This document shows, one piece after another, positions 7,646-14,837 of a DNA stretch of 40,287 nucleotides (the first letter of the stretch is position 1; each line of letters starts with the position of its first letter). The stretch lies in assembly GCA_022842065.1 (NCBI GenBank), contig JALHQH010000079.1, forward strand, positions 1 to 40,287, in the 5' to 3' direction. Made by a program: the position numbers and the translations under genes. The DNA is from Caldilineaceae bacterium. Its GTDB lineage: Bacteria; Chloroflexota; Anaerolineae; Caldilineales; Caldilineaceae. The notes beneath the pieces are model-generated. The model searched no databases. It saw only the letters and a list, made by a program, of their open reading frames with translations, and was not told the DNA's origin.

Positions 7646-8728
7646 TTATTGCTGCTCTTTCCAGACTGGATCGCGCAGGAGCAGCAAGACGACGATGGTG
7701 CCGAGGAGCAGCCCCGGCAGGCCCATGCCAAAGGAATAAAGCGTACTGGTAGGCGCGACCACGGCGACCATCAAGAAACTCAAGGCCTGGTTATTGAGGG
7801 CATGCAAATAGGCGGCGGTCCAGATACCTTTTGACTTAAACACGGCATAGGCCAAGAAATAAGCCAGGATGATGCAATAGGCCACCATCAAGAGCGAGCC
7901 AAGCACCGGCTGCCCAGGATAGTTATACCCCATCCAGATCACCGGCCAGTGCCAGATCCCCCAGATGATGCCCAGGAGCAATACCCCACGCACGCGGCCA
8001 AGCCGGGTCAATTCGGTTTGCAGGAAACCGCGCCAGCCATATTCCTCGCCAAAAGCGATAATCAACCCGAGTAACGGGCCGAGAATCACGCTGTTCAGCG
8101 CAAACGAGAGGTAGAGCAAGCTAGTTGGCAGGTTCGTGGTTGCCAGTTGCGGGAAGGCCGCTTTTATGTCAACAACGGTGCCCAGCTTAAAAAAGTAATT
8201 GAGCCAGCTTTGCAAAGCGAAAAAAGCGACCAACCCCAAGCCATAACCAACCCAGATGCGGACTTTGCCACCAGCCATGCCGGCCTCGACAAAGGTCTGT
8301 TTACCCCCCTTAAGGCGCAAGCCGACCAGTAGGATCAGCCCCAGGAAATTGGGGATGAGCAGCACCGAAGTGAGGATCGGCCCCAGGCCAGGTTGCAGCA
8401 GGCTAACGATGCAGCCAATCAGATAGAGACCGGTTAGCACGAAGTAAAAATAGACGAACCAGCGCGCCAGGCCGCGGTTGGTGCGGTAAAAGATCGGGCT
8501 GTCTTGGAAGAAAAAAGTCCCCAGCAGCATGGCGGAGAAGGCGGGCAACAACATCTGGAATTGTAAGAGCAGTTGGGTATCAGGATTGGCCAGCCCACCA
8601 GTCAAATAGAGGGCCAGATCCACCAGCCAGGCCAGGCCAAACGCCAGGATGAGGAACCAGGCCACGCGCAACCAGTTGACGGCTGGTGTTACGCTAATTG
8701 TCGGTTGTGCAATAATTACTGTGTTCAT
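7646..8728 (-). CDS. CPBP family intramembrane metalloprotease (Abi/CAAX protease)
   Basis: The 360-residue, strongly hydrophobic protein has about eight or nine membrane segments. The glutamate motif FGEEYGWRGFLQTEL and the following IWGIWHWPVIW supply the EExxxR and histidine motifs of the CPBP (CAAX protease and bacteriocin-processing) family. Members cleave prenylated or peptide substrates in the membrane or confer bacteriocin self-immunity. The next genes upstream are an SdpR/SdpI-like pair; in Bacillus the CPBP protein SdpC-partner SdpA/B system and SdpI concern a peptide toxin, so co-location is suggestive only. No toxin precursor gene was seen. The ribosome-binding site is weak. Confidence 0.9.
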   Translation of the reverse strand: MNTVIIAQPTISVTPAVNWLRVAWFLILAFGLAWLVDLALYLTGGLANPDTQLLLQFQMLLPAFSAMLLGTFFFQDSPIFYRTNRGLARWFVYFYFVLTGLYLIGCIVSLLQPGLGPILTSVLLIPNFLGLILLVGLRLKGGKQTFVEAGMAGGKVRIWVGYGLGLVAFFALQSWLNYFFKLGTVVDIKAAFPQLATTNLPTSLLYLSFALNSVILGPLLGLIIAFGEEYGWRGFLQTELTRLGRVRGVLLLGIIWGIWHWPVIWMGYNYPGQPVLGSLLMVAYCIILAYFLAYAVFKSKGIWTAAYLHALNNQALSFLMVAVVAPTSTLYSFGMGLPGLLLGTIVVLLLLRDPVWKEQQ

Positions 8729-8836
8729 GGTTTTATCTTTCGAGCATTGACCCTGGTGTACTTAATACAGTGTACTTAATACCAGGAAATAATGTCGGGT
8801 CGACTGGAAATGCAGGGGGTTGACAAGATCGCCCTG

Positions 8837-8919
8837 GGCTAAAGCCGCAGGGCTACCTAACAACGCCGGGTAAACCCGGCTATGGGAGGGGGGTTTACCC
8901 GGCGTTGTTTCCTAGCCCC
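8837..8919 (-). terminator. Long palindrome with perfect 19-bp inner stem
   Basis: Inner arms 8859-8877 and 8891-8909 (AACGCCGGGTAAACCC core) are perfect. The outer words GGGCTA and TAGCCC at 8837 and 8913 extend the fold. It lies between the SdpI-like stop (8986) and the CPBP start (8728), both on the minus strand, and probably separates the two units. Confidence 0.8.
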
Positions 8920-8985
8920 GTCCGTTGACGTCTGTATTCTCTATGTTCGCGGTGGCTTAGCAATAATCACACACGTTCAATCCAT

Positions 8986-9678
8986 CTACCCGGCGGTTCC
9001 GCCATTGTGGATCGCCGGATCATGCTTCCAGACCCAATAGGAGTAGCCCATGGTCAGCGCCAGGGTGACAAAGATTGCCCCCGTCATTGTGTAGAAGGCA
9101 AAGGCGGGCTCCCAGAGGGTGGCGAGCACAATCAGCACCCCGGCGACGACAAAGAGTTTGCCGGCTAGGCGATGGGTCTTGTTCCACGAGAGTTCACTGG
9201 CCAGGGTCCACGGGGTGCGCACGCCAAACATGTAGTTGCGCCGAATCTTGCCCATGTAGTTACCCATGACGATAAACATAACACCCACGGCGGGGGCGGC
9301 CACATAACCCACGTTGAAATTGTAGCCCACAATGTTGAGCATCGTCGCCACATGGAGTACAAACATGAAAAAGAGTACACCAAACATAGTCGCGCGAAAT
9401 GCCGTGGCCGACCGTTCAATGTTCGCGCGCTTAGGATCGATGTAACGGATCACGCTAAAGAGCACCACAATCCCGATGCCCACGAGCGGCATCAGAAAGA
9501 TACCGATAAACTTTGAGCCATAATCATCAGGTTGGCCCGCGGCATTCCAGTGAATCGGCACCTGCGCATCGGCTGGGATCTGTGGCCAGACCCACAGTGA
9601 AACCGCGAACATCAGTGCGATAATGATCCCGCTTATCGCCCACAGCCTGCGCAAATTAATTTTCGTCTCGGCTACCAT
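8986..9678 (-). CDS. SdpI-like membrane protein (DUF1648 + SdpI)
   Basis: The protein is about 230 residues with six or seven hydrophobic segments. The N-terminal part (MFAVSLWVWPQIPADAQVPIHWNAAGQPDDYGSK) is the DUF1648 module; VPIHWNxxGxPD is its hallmark. The C-terminal part with NYMGKIRRNYMFGVRTPWTL and WNKTHRLAGKLF is the SdpI domain. Bacillus SdpI gives immunity to the SdpC toxin and signals to the repressor SdpR. I chose the ATG at 9678, which has GGAGG eight bases before it, over an in-frame ATG at 9699. It overlaps the end of the regulator gene by 23 bp, so the two are translationally coupled. Confidence 0.9.
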   Translation of the reverse strand: MVAETKINLRRLWAISGIIIALMFAVSLWVWPQIPADAQVPIHWNAAGQPDDYGSKFIGIFLMPLVGIGIVVLFSVIRYIDPKRANIERSATAFRATMFGVLFFMFVLHVATMLNIVGYNFNVGYVAAPAVGVMFIVMGNYMGKIRRNYMFGVRTPWTLASELSWNKTHRLAGKLFVVAGVLIVLATLWEPAFAFYTMTGAIFVTLALTMGYSYWVWKHDPAIHNGGTAG

Positions 9679-9955
9679 TTTTACGATCCTCCACTTCAAT
9701 TTGAAACATTTCCATCATCCCCAAGAGCGCTTCCTCCAGCACCGATACATTCAGGCTGTAGATGATCGAAGCGCCCTGCTTCTCGCCCTGGATCAAATCC
9801 GCCTCGCGCAGCACCGCGAAGTGACGCGAAAGGGTAGGCCAGGAAGAGTTGAACTGTTCGGCTAACTCACCGGCACTCATATCCCGTTCGCGCAAGAGCT
9901 GTAAGACCCTGCGCCGGGTGGGGTCGGCAAGCGCTTTATAAACTTTGCCTAACAT
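9656..9955 (-). CDS. ArsR/SmtB-family repressor, SdpR-like
   Basis: A winged-helix repressor of about 99 residues. KALADPTRRRVLQLLRERDMSAGELAEQF, then SSWPTLSRHFAVLREADLI (recognition helix) and GASIIYSLNVSVLEEAL match Bacillus SdpR, which represses its own sdpRI operon until membrane SdpI titrates it. No metal-binding Cys/His motif is visible, as in SdpR. I placed the start at the ATG at 9955, where the family begins and where GAGG stands five bases upstream; an in-frame ATG at 10006 would add an acidic 17-residue tail without a ribosome-binding site. The gene is directly followed by, and overlaps, the SdpI-like gene. Confidence 0.85.
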   Translation of the reverse strand: MLGKVYKALADPTRRRVLQLLRERDMSAGELAEQFNSSWPTLSRHFAVLREADLIQGEKQGASIIYSLNVSVLEEALLGMMEMFQIEVEDRKNGSRDEN

Positions 9956-10022
9956 GGCGTCCTCATGTTGATCATCTGCGCTTTCGCTTTCATCATCCAT
10001 AGACATATCATCTATTTCATTA

Positions 10023-10038
10023 TTAGCTAATTAGCTAA
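10023..10038. promoter_or_regulatory. 16-bp palindromic operator of the sdpR-like operon
   Basis: TTAGCTAATTAGCTAA is a perfect palindrome and also a direct repeat of TTAGCTAA. It begins four bases downstream of the -10 box of the minus-strand promoter, covering the expected transcription start. A repressor bound here would block initiation; self-repression by the SdpR-like protein is inferred. Confidence 0.7.
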
Positions 10039-10042
10039 ATAT

Positions 10043-10071
10043 AGAATAAACCCAAAGCAGCCCCTTGTCAA
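10043..10071 (-). promoter_or_regulatory. Sigma-70-type promoter for the sdpR/sdpI-like operon
   Basis: On the minus strand, TTGACA (10066-10071) and TATTCT (10043-10048) are separated by 17 bp. This is a near-consensus promoter reading toward the repressor gene. Confidence 0.8.
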
Positions 10072-10099
10072 GCCTTTTTGCCGACATTTCGCTGACATA

Positions 10100-10129
10100 T
10101 TGACAGCCAGATTTAGTTTGTGATATGTT
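10100..10129 (+). promoter_or_regulatory. Promoter for the antitoxin/PIN locus
   Basis: TTGACA (10100-10105) and TATGTT (10124-10129) with an 18-bp spacer read toward the antitoxin gene. It stands back to back with the sdpR promoter, 28 bp apart. Confidence 0.6.
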
Positions 10130-10183
10130 GTAGAAGCATACGATCCTGGCAGTAGGATTAATTGAGCGATATGGAGTAAAGCA

Positions 10184-10411
10184 ATGAGCATAGCAACGAT
10201 TAACATGCAATTAGACAGTGAAGCAGCACGGATTTATGCCTCAGCGTCGATTGAACGGCGTCAACAATTACAGATGCTAATTAGTACACTCTTAAAAGAG
10301 TTTGACACAGCACCGCAGTCATTATTCACCCTGATGGATGAAATCAGTGCTAAGGCAAAAGCAAGAGGTTTAACCCCTGAAGTGCTTGATCGCCTACTCA
10401 ATGAAGAATGA
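10184..10411 (+). CDS. Putative antitoxin of a PIN-toxin module
   Basis: The 75-residue protein (MSIATINMQLDSEAARIYASASIERRQQL...) is small and hydrophilic, with a helix-rich C-terminal part (MDEISAKAKARGLTPEVLDRLLNEE). No DNA-binding fold is certain. I call it an antitoxin from its position: its stop overlaps by 11 bp the start of a PIN-family toxin reading frame, the usual VapBC-like layout, and the last 20 residues resemble the toxin-wrapping tails of such antitoxins. GGAG lies seven bases before the ATG. The locus is visibly AT-richer than its neighbours, which suggests horizontal acquisition. The partner toxin is broken. Confidence 0.65.
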   Translation: MSIATINMQLDSEAARIYASASIERRQQLQMLISTLLKEFDTAPQSLFTLMDEISAKAKARGLTPEVLDRLLNEE

Positions 10412-10820
10412 AAAAAGAATCGTTCTTGACACCAACGTCTTAATCAGTTCATTACTGATTAGCAACTCACTGACACGTCGGGTCTTTGACAAGACACTCA
10501 CTAATGGGAAGCTATTGATTTCGCTGGCAACTTATGCCGAAGTAAGTGAAGTATTAAGCCGACCAAAGTTTAGACGTTATGTGACCGAAACCGAACGACT
10601 TTAATTTCTGGCTAAACTAATTAATGTTGCTCATCCTGTTGAAATCAGTCAGAAGATCCAAGCCCGCCGTGATCCGAAAGATGATAAGTTTCTGGAAGTT
10701 GCGCTTTGTGGTAATGCCGATTTGATTATTACTGGTGTTCAAGACTTATTGGTCTTGCATCCATTTCAAGGGATATCAATCGTTACGCCTCATTCCTATT
10801 TATCAGAAGAGACAAAGTAA
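10401..10820 (+). pseudogene. PIN-family toxin (COG1569 type) interrupted by an in-frame TAA
   Basis: The frame from ATG 10401 reads MKNEKRIVLDTNVLISSLL, which holds the first catalytic Asp of a PIN ribonuclease. It runs to a TAA at 10602-10604 after about 67 residues. The same frame then stays open for another 71 codons to TAA 10818-10820. That second half carries the rest of the family pattern: ARRDPKDDKFLEVAL, then CGNADLIITGVQDLL, then GISIVTPHSYL. A single nonsense codon (CTT TAA TTT) therefore splits an otherwise complete toxin of about 138 residues. It could be a real inactivating mutation, a readthrough site or a sequence error. The short product alone lacks two of the acidic metal ligands. 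Confidence 0.85.
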
Positions 10821-10944
10821 AGCTAGATGAAACGTTTTTTACAGGCACTTTCCTTTATTTTGATGAGCAGAAGCAACGGCTCCGTGCTTCCAAGGGAGTC
10901 GTGCGCCTACTGACCGGCAAATCAGTTTGACTTAAAACAAACCA

Positions 10945-10979
10945 GCCGCAGTGCATGATGCCATGCCTGCGGCTTTTTT
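10945..10979 (+). terminator. Rho-independent terminator 1
   Basis: Stem GCCGCAG/CTGCGGC with an inner GCAT/ATGC extension (10945-10973) is followed by six T. It may end the toxin-antitoxin transcript. Confidence 0.85.
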
Positions 10980-10988
10980 ATTCTCCAC

Positions 10989-11027
10989 GCGGGCACCCTT
11001 GTTTAACCAGGGTGCCCGCTTTTTTTA
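10989..11027 (+). terminator. Rho-independent terminator 2, in the leader of the MFS gene
   Basis: A perfect 11-bp stem GCGGGCACCCT/AGGGTGCCCGC (10989-11019) is followed by eight T and ends only 11 bases before the ATG of the MFS gene. This leaves almost no room for a promoter downstream of it. The transporter must therefore be transcribed through the hairpin, or start inside it. Confidence 0.85.
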
Positions 11028-11038
11028 GGATATTAATC

Positions 11039-12391
11039 ATGACGACAATCACCCAATCAACGAATCACACCACTGGCTTCCGCACCTTTGTCACTATCTG
11101 GGCCGGCCAACTAGTCTCGCTGCTGGGCACCGGGATGACCCGCTTTGCGCTGCTGATCTGGGCCTATCAACAGAGCGGGGCGGCGACGACGTTGGCGTTG
11201 CTCGGCTTCTTTTCATGGGTACCCTTTATCCTCGTCAGCCCCTTTGCGGGCGTCTGGGTTGATCGCTGGGATCGGCGCAAGGTGATGCTCTTTGCCGACC
11301 TCGGCGCGGCGTTGATGACCCTGATCGTGCTGACCTTACTGCTGGCTGGCAAGCTGGCGATCTGGCACCTCTTTGTGCTGGAAGCCGTCGCTAGTGCCTG
11401 TGAAGCCTTTCAGTCGCCGGCCTACAGTGCAGCGACGACCCAACTGCTGCCCAAGGAACAGTATGCGCGCGCCAGCGGCATGCGTTCCATGGCCCAAGAC
11501 GCGGCGCTGATCGGCGGGCCATTATTGGGCGGCATGGCCCTGGCCCTCTTCGGTCTGCCGGCGGTGCTTGGCCTTGACCTGTTGACCTTTGCCGTCGCCT
11601 TTGGCACGTTGCTCTTTGTCCGTATTCCTGCGCTAGGGCTGCACCAGGCTACGGTGACGAATGCGCAGGAGTCGTTCTGGCAGCGGCTGCAGGTTGGCTT
11701 CCGTTTTATTCTCGAACGCAAGGGCTTGCTGGCCTTGACGCTGATCTTCACGGGCATCAACTTCTTTGCCATTCTCACCTACTTTTCGGTGCTACCAGCG
11801 TTGATCCTGGCGCGCACGGGTGGCGACGAAGTGGCGCTGGCGATTGTCCAAGGCACCTTAGGCGCGGCGGGCCTGGTTGGTGGTCTGGCGGTGAGTACCT
11901 GGGGGCTACCCAAACGTAAGATCCATGCCCTGTTACTCGGCACCGCGATCTCTTTCCTGGGGGGTGATCTGCTCTTTGCAGTTGGCCGTTCGTTACCTGT
12001 TTGGATTGCCGGGGCGTGTATTGCCGCCTTCTTCATCCCCTACATTATCGCGGCCAGCCAAACCATCTGGCAGAGCAAGACACCGCCGCACCTGCAAGGG
12101 CGCGTCTTCTCGGTGCAGGCGATGCTGCGTAATCTCGCTGCGCCACTGGCCTATCTGCTGGCGGGGCCGCTGGCTGATCAAGTTTTTGGCCCAGCGATGC
12201 AGCCGGATGGCGTGTGGGCGGCGCGTTTTGGCTGGCTGGTCGGCACCGGGCCGGGGGCAGGGATCGGGCTGATGTTTGTCTGTACCGCATTTTTGGGCAG
12301 TGCGATGAGCCTGAGCGGCTATCTAATCCCCGCACTGCGGCAGGTGGAGAGCGCGCTGCCGGATCATGATGAGACGACCATTATGGGATAG
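11039..12391 (+). CDS. MFS exporter, MefA-like (macrolide-efflux type)
   Basis: The 450-residue, 12-TM transporter starts FRTFVTIWAGQLVSLLGTGMTRFALLIWAYQQSG and has the loop 2-3 motif GVWVDRWDRRKVML. Both are typical of the MefA/MFS_3 group of proton-driven efflux proteins that export macrolides and other amphipathic compounds. The start is the ATG at 11039 (AGGA about nine bases upstream); an upstream in-frame ATG at 10955 runs through both terminators and is unlikely. No ABC-F protection gene accompanies it. The substrate is unproven, and many environmental homologues are not resistance determinants. It stands alone between the toxin remnant and a DUF1579 gene 98 bp downstream. Confidence 0.85.
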   Translation: MTTITQSTNHTTGFRTFVTIWAGQLVSLLGTGMTRFALLIWAYQQSGAATTLALLGFFSWVPFILVSPFAGVWVDRWDRRKVMLFADLGAALMTLIVLTLLLAGKLAIWHLFVLEAVASACEAFQSPAYSAATTQLLPKEQYARASGMRSMAQDAALIGGPLLGGMALALFGLPAVLGLDLLTFAVAFGTLLFVRIPALGLHQATVTNAQESFWQRLQVGFRFILERKGLLALTLIFTGINFFAILTYFSVLPALILARTGGDEVALAIVQGTLGAAGLVGGLAVSTWGLPKRKIHALLLGTAISFLGGDLLFAVGRSLPVWIAGACIAAFFIPYIIAASQTIWQSKTPPHLQGRVFSVQAMLRNLAAPLAYLLAGPLADQVFGPAMQPDGVWAARFGWLVGTGPGAGIGLMFVCTAFLGSAMSLSGYLIPALRQVESALPDHDETTIMG

Positions 12392-12489
12392 ATCAATAAA
12401 TGCAAACATAGTTCGTGCATCTGTGATATTCATGGTAAAATACGAACGCTTGTTCTTCACCATGTAGGGATGAGAAGGAGAAACCAACG

Positions 12490-12951
12490 ATGAACCCATT
12501 AGACCATTTATTAGCCGCACGCGGCAACTGGCAAGGCACAAGTACCTTACAAGATCCCACCACTGGGAGCCCGGATCAAGGGTCGGCGACGGCGAGTATT
12601 ACGCCGGTGTTGGGGAGCAGATTTGTGCGCATGGACTACACCTGGCACTATCAGGGTAATGAGCAGGAAGGATCACTGCTGATTGGCTATGAAACCGAGG
12701 CTGCAGCCGTTACAGCCCAGTGGATCGATAGCTGGCATGTCGGTGACAAAGTGATGGCCTGCCGGGGGACGATAGACGAGCAGGGCGTTTATTCCGTGCT
12801 AGGTAGCTACAGCGTCCCAGGATGGCCAGACTGGGGCTGGCGCATCCTGTTGCAGCCGACGGCAACCGCGACATTACGCATGGTGATGTACAACGTCGAT
12901 CCAGATGGACAGGAATATCTGGCCGTTGAGACCGATTTGCAGCGAATTTAG
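12490..12951 (+). CDS. DUF1579 family protein
   Basis: The 153-residue protein has the DUF1579 pattern: an N-terminal GNWQGTSTL, then a beta-barrel-like run of strands (GSRFVRMDYTWHYQGNEQEGSLLIGYE, QWIDSWHVGDKVMACRG, RMVMYNVDPDGQEYLAVETDLQR). Function is unknown; the fold resembles lipocalin or nitrobindin-like barrels, which bind small hydrophobic ligands. AAGGAG lies nine bases before the ATG. No signal peptide is visible, so it is probably cytoplasmic. It converges on the enolase-superfamily gene and is separated from it by a palindrome. Confidence 0.8.
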   Translation: MNPLDHLLAARGNWQGTSTLQDPTTGSPDQGSATASITPVLGSRFVRMDYTWHYQGNEQEGSLLIGYETEAAAVTAQWIDSWHVGDKVMACRGTIDEQGVYSVLGSYSVPGWPDWGWRILLQPTATATLRMVMYNVDPDGQEYLAVETDLQRI

Positions 12952-12983
12952 CATAGGTAACCAACCGGATCTGACCTTGGTCA

Positions 12984-13045
12984 TGCTAAAGCGCAGCAAG
13001 GTATCTCAGGTTGTTGAGACCGAGATGCCTCGCTGCGCTTCGGCA
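12984..13045. terminator. Bidirectional hairpin between convergent genes
   Basis: Arms 12989-13007 and 13022-13040 (AAGCGCAGC...) match at 17 of 19 positions, with outer CATGC/GCATG pairs. It sits between the DUF1579 stop (12951) and the enolase-family stop (13065). Confidence 0.75.
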
Positions 13046-13064
13046 TGCCAACAGACAGCATAAG

Positions 13065-14210
13065 TTACCGCTCCACCGTCACCGCATAATGGCCTTCAAT
13101 ATAGGGGTAGGTATCCTCTAAGTGCTCGGGCAAGCTGACGCCAAAGCCGGGGCCGGTGGGTAGGATCAGGCGCCCCTTTTCGATCACAGGCGGATCGGCC
13201 AAGATGCCCCACTGGAGCGGCCCTTGGATCATGCAGAGTTCGACGGGGCGCGGGGTCGGGAGGGCGGCCATCAAGTGCGCATGGGCCATACACATCAACC
13301 CGTTGTGCCAACTGTGGGGCGCAAAATCAATGCCGTAGCGCTCAGCCGCCGCGGCAATTTGTAAACATGCGGTCAAACCAGCGATGCCGGCGTCGGGCTG
13401 GACGATGCCATAGGCGTTGCGCTCCAGATAGGGGCGGAACTGTTCCAGGGTGGCGTACTGCTCACCGCCGGTAATTGGCATTTCTACCGCGGCGTTGAGC
13501 TTGGCATAGCCGTCAATATCACTCTGCGGAATCGGCTCTTCGAACCAGGTAAAGCCGAGCCACTCTAACTCCTGCGCAATCGTCAAGGCATCATCGACGC
13601 TGAGCCGCTGATTGCCGTCGAGCATCAACTCCATGCGGCCATTGACCGCCTGCACTAATTCCCGTACCAAGCCCAAAAAGCGATCGACCGTCACCCCATC
13701 CCAGTGCCATTCTGTGCCAATCCGAAATTTCATGGCGCTATAGCCCTGGTCCACATAGCCCAACGCTTCTTCGACCAGTTGGTCTGGGTGCAGCCGCCAG
13801 TCATAGCGGCAACCACTGGAGGCATAGAGCCGCACATCCGGCTTGGGGTTAGGGCTGAGCAATTCACTCACCCGCTTGCCGGCAATTTTGGCACGCAAAT
13901 CCCATAAGGCACAATCAATCCCCGCGACTGCACAATCATGGGCCCAAGTGCGGCCATTCGTATGCGGGATAATTGCCCAATCAGTGGGATCTTTGCCAAC
14001 CAGCGTGGGTGCCAACCACTCGACCCATTCCCGAATCAGTAACGGCCAACCGTAGGCGCATGCTTCACCGATACCAGTAACCCCTGCATCGGTATGGATA
14101 ACGACAATAGCGCAATCGGCCTTGATGGTGCGATAGCGCGCGGTAATCCACTGACGGTGGGGTTCATGCTGGCGCGAGAGGCAGAGCGTCTCAAGTTTAG
14201 TAATTTTCAT
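13065..14210 (-). CDS. Mandelate racemase/muconate lactonizing enzyme family (enolase superfamily)
   Basis: The 381-residue protein has the two-domain layout of the enolase superfamily: an alpha+beta cap (MKITKLETLCL...) and a barrel. Metal ligands are visible as Asp in MELMLDGNQRLS, Glu in TWFEEPIPQSD and Glu in ITGGEQYATLEQF. The His of APHSWHNG and Asp of VQPDAGIAGLT would form the His-Asp dyad of the mandelate racemase subgroup. The KxK motif reads KFR (SAMKFRIG), so the second Lys is Arg. Such enzymes usually dehydrate acid sugars. AAGGAG lies eight bases before the ATG. It is divergent from a uronate-dehydrogenase-like gene about 630 bp away, consistent with sugar-acid catabolism. The exact substrate is unknown. 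Confidence 0.88.
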   Translation of the reverse strand: MKITKLETLCLSRQHEPHRQWITARYRTIKADCAIVVIHTDAGVTGIGEACAYGWPLLIREWVEWLAPTLVGKDPTDWAIIPHTNGRTWAHDCAVAGIDCALWDLRAKIAGKRVSELLSPNPKPDVRLYASSGCRYDWRLHPDQLVEEALGYVDQGYSAMKFRIGTEWHWDGVTVDRFLGLVRELVQAVNGRMELMLDGNQRLSVDDALTIAQELEWLGFTWFEEPIPQSDIDGYAKLNAAVEMPITGGEQYATLEQFRPYLERNAYGIVQPDAGIAGLTACLQIAAAAERYGIDFAPHSWHNGLMCMAHAHLMAALPTPRPVELCMIQGPLQWGILADPPVIEKGRLILPTGPGFGVSLPEHLEDTYPYIEGHYAVTVER

Positions 14211-14837
14211 GGCGATTTCTCCTTGGCCGGCTGGTGACAGAGGCGGCGGTGGTTGGATGATGGCAATTAAGGCATTTTCTGTTTAACCTGAAGGCAATCC
14301 CGTTTAAGCAATGTAGGTTGATAAACAGAGCAGCGGATAAATAGCGACAAGCATAGCAGGCACTGTCGCCTAAGGTTAGAGTATGGGGGGATTGCCGGAT
14401 TATGTAAGTCAGATCTCTCCACTTTGCGTATGCGCTAAGTTTTGGTGTGACATGTGGTAGGAATTACACGCAACGGCGCCGTAAAGCAGCACTTTTTCAG
14501 GTGTAAATAGGTTACTTTATGTGCTGCCGTATAGTATACAGAGTGGTGCGACAAATCCAGCCGGAGGAGATGCTGCACAGGTATCGCCGCGCCCAGGCTT
14601 TCGTAAGTCCTATTCTGCTATTCTACCACGCTTTTGATCGGAGAAAAATCAGCGTATAGGCACTTTTGCATTCAATGTAAGCAGTCGAACTGGGCATAAT
14701 CGCCCTTTCTGGCGTAGGATGACGACCGGCAAATGAGCACTGGTGCGTGCCCTCTAGATGGCAGCGCATTAAGGCCACCCGCCATGTGTATGTTGGTCAT
14801 CAGCATAAGCGTATCAATTAGAACAAGGAAACAAACG
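14211..14837. other. 627-bp divergent intergenic region
   Basis: No credible coding frame. It holds GTTTAA at 14281-14286 and again at 14302-14307 (21 bp apart, same helix face) just upstream of the enolase-family gene. A GCAGCAC/GTGCTGC inverted pair lies at 14486-14492 and 14521-14527. A lone CGTAAGTCCTA word at 14602-14612 matches the palindromic element at 1855-1917. Promoters for the divergent genes must lie here, but none is strong by eye. Confidence 0.5.

Noticed and set aside
6924..7739. 271-residue plus-strand frame antisense to the aldolase and CPBP genes
   Set aside because: It lies across two well-supported minus-strand genes and a hairpin, and has no family pattern.
10820..10944. 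Possible small RNA or riboswitch before the first terminator
   Set aside because: Short stems such as GAAGC/GCTTC are present, but I cannot match a known class and nothing else supports an RNA gene.
10955..11038. N-terminal extension of the MFS protein
   Set aside because: The extension would run through both terminator stems, has no ribosome-binding site and no transporter-like residues. The ATG at 11039 fits the family.
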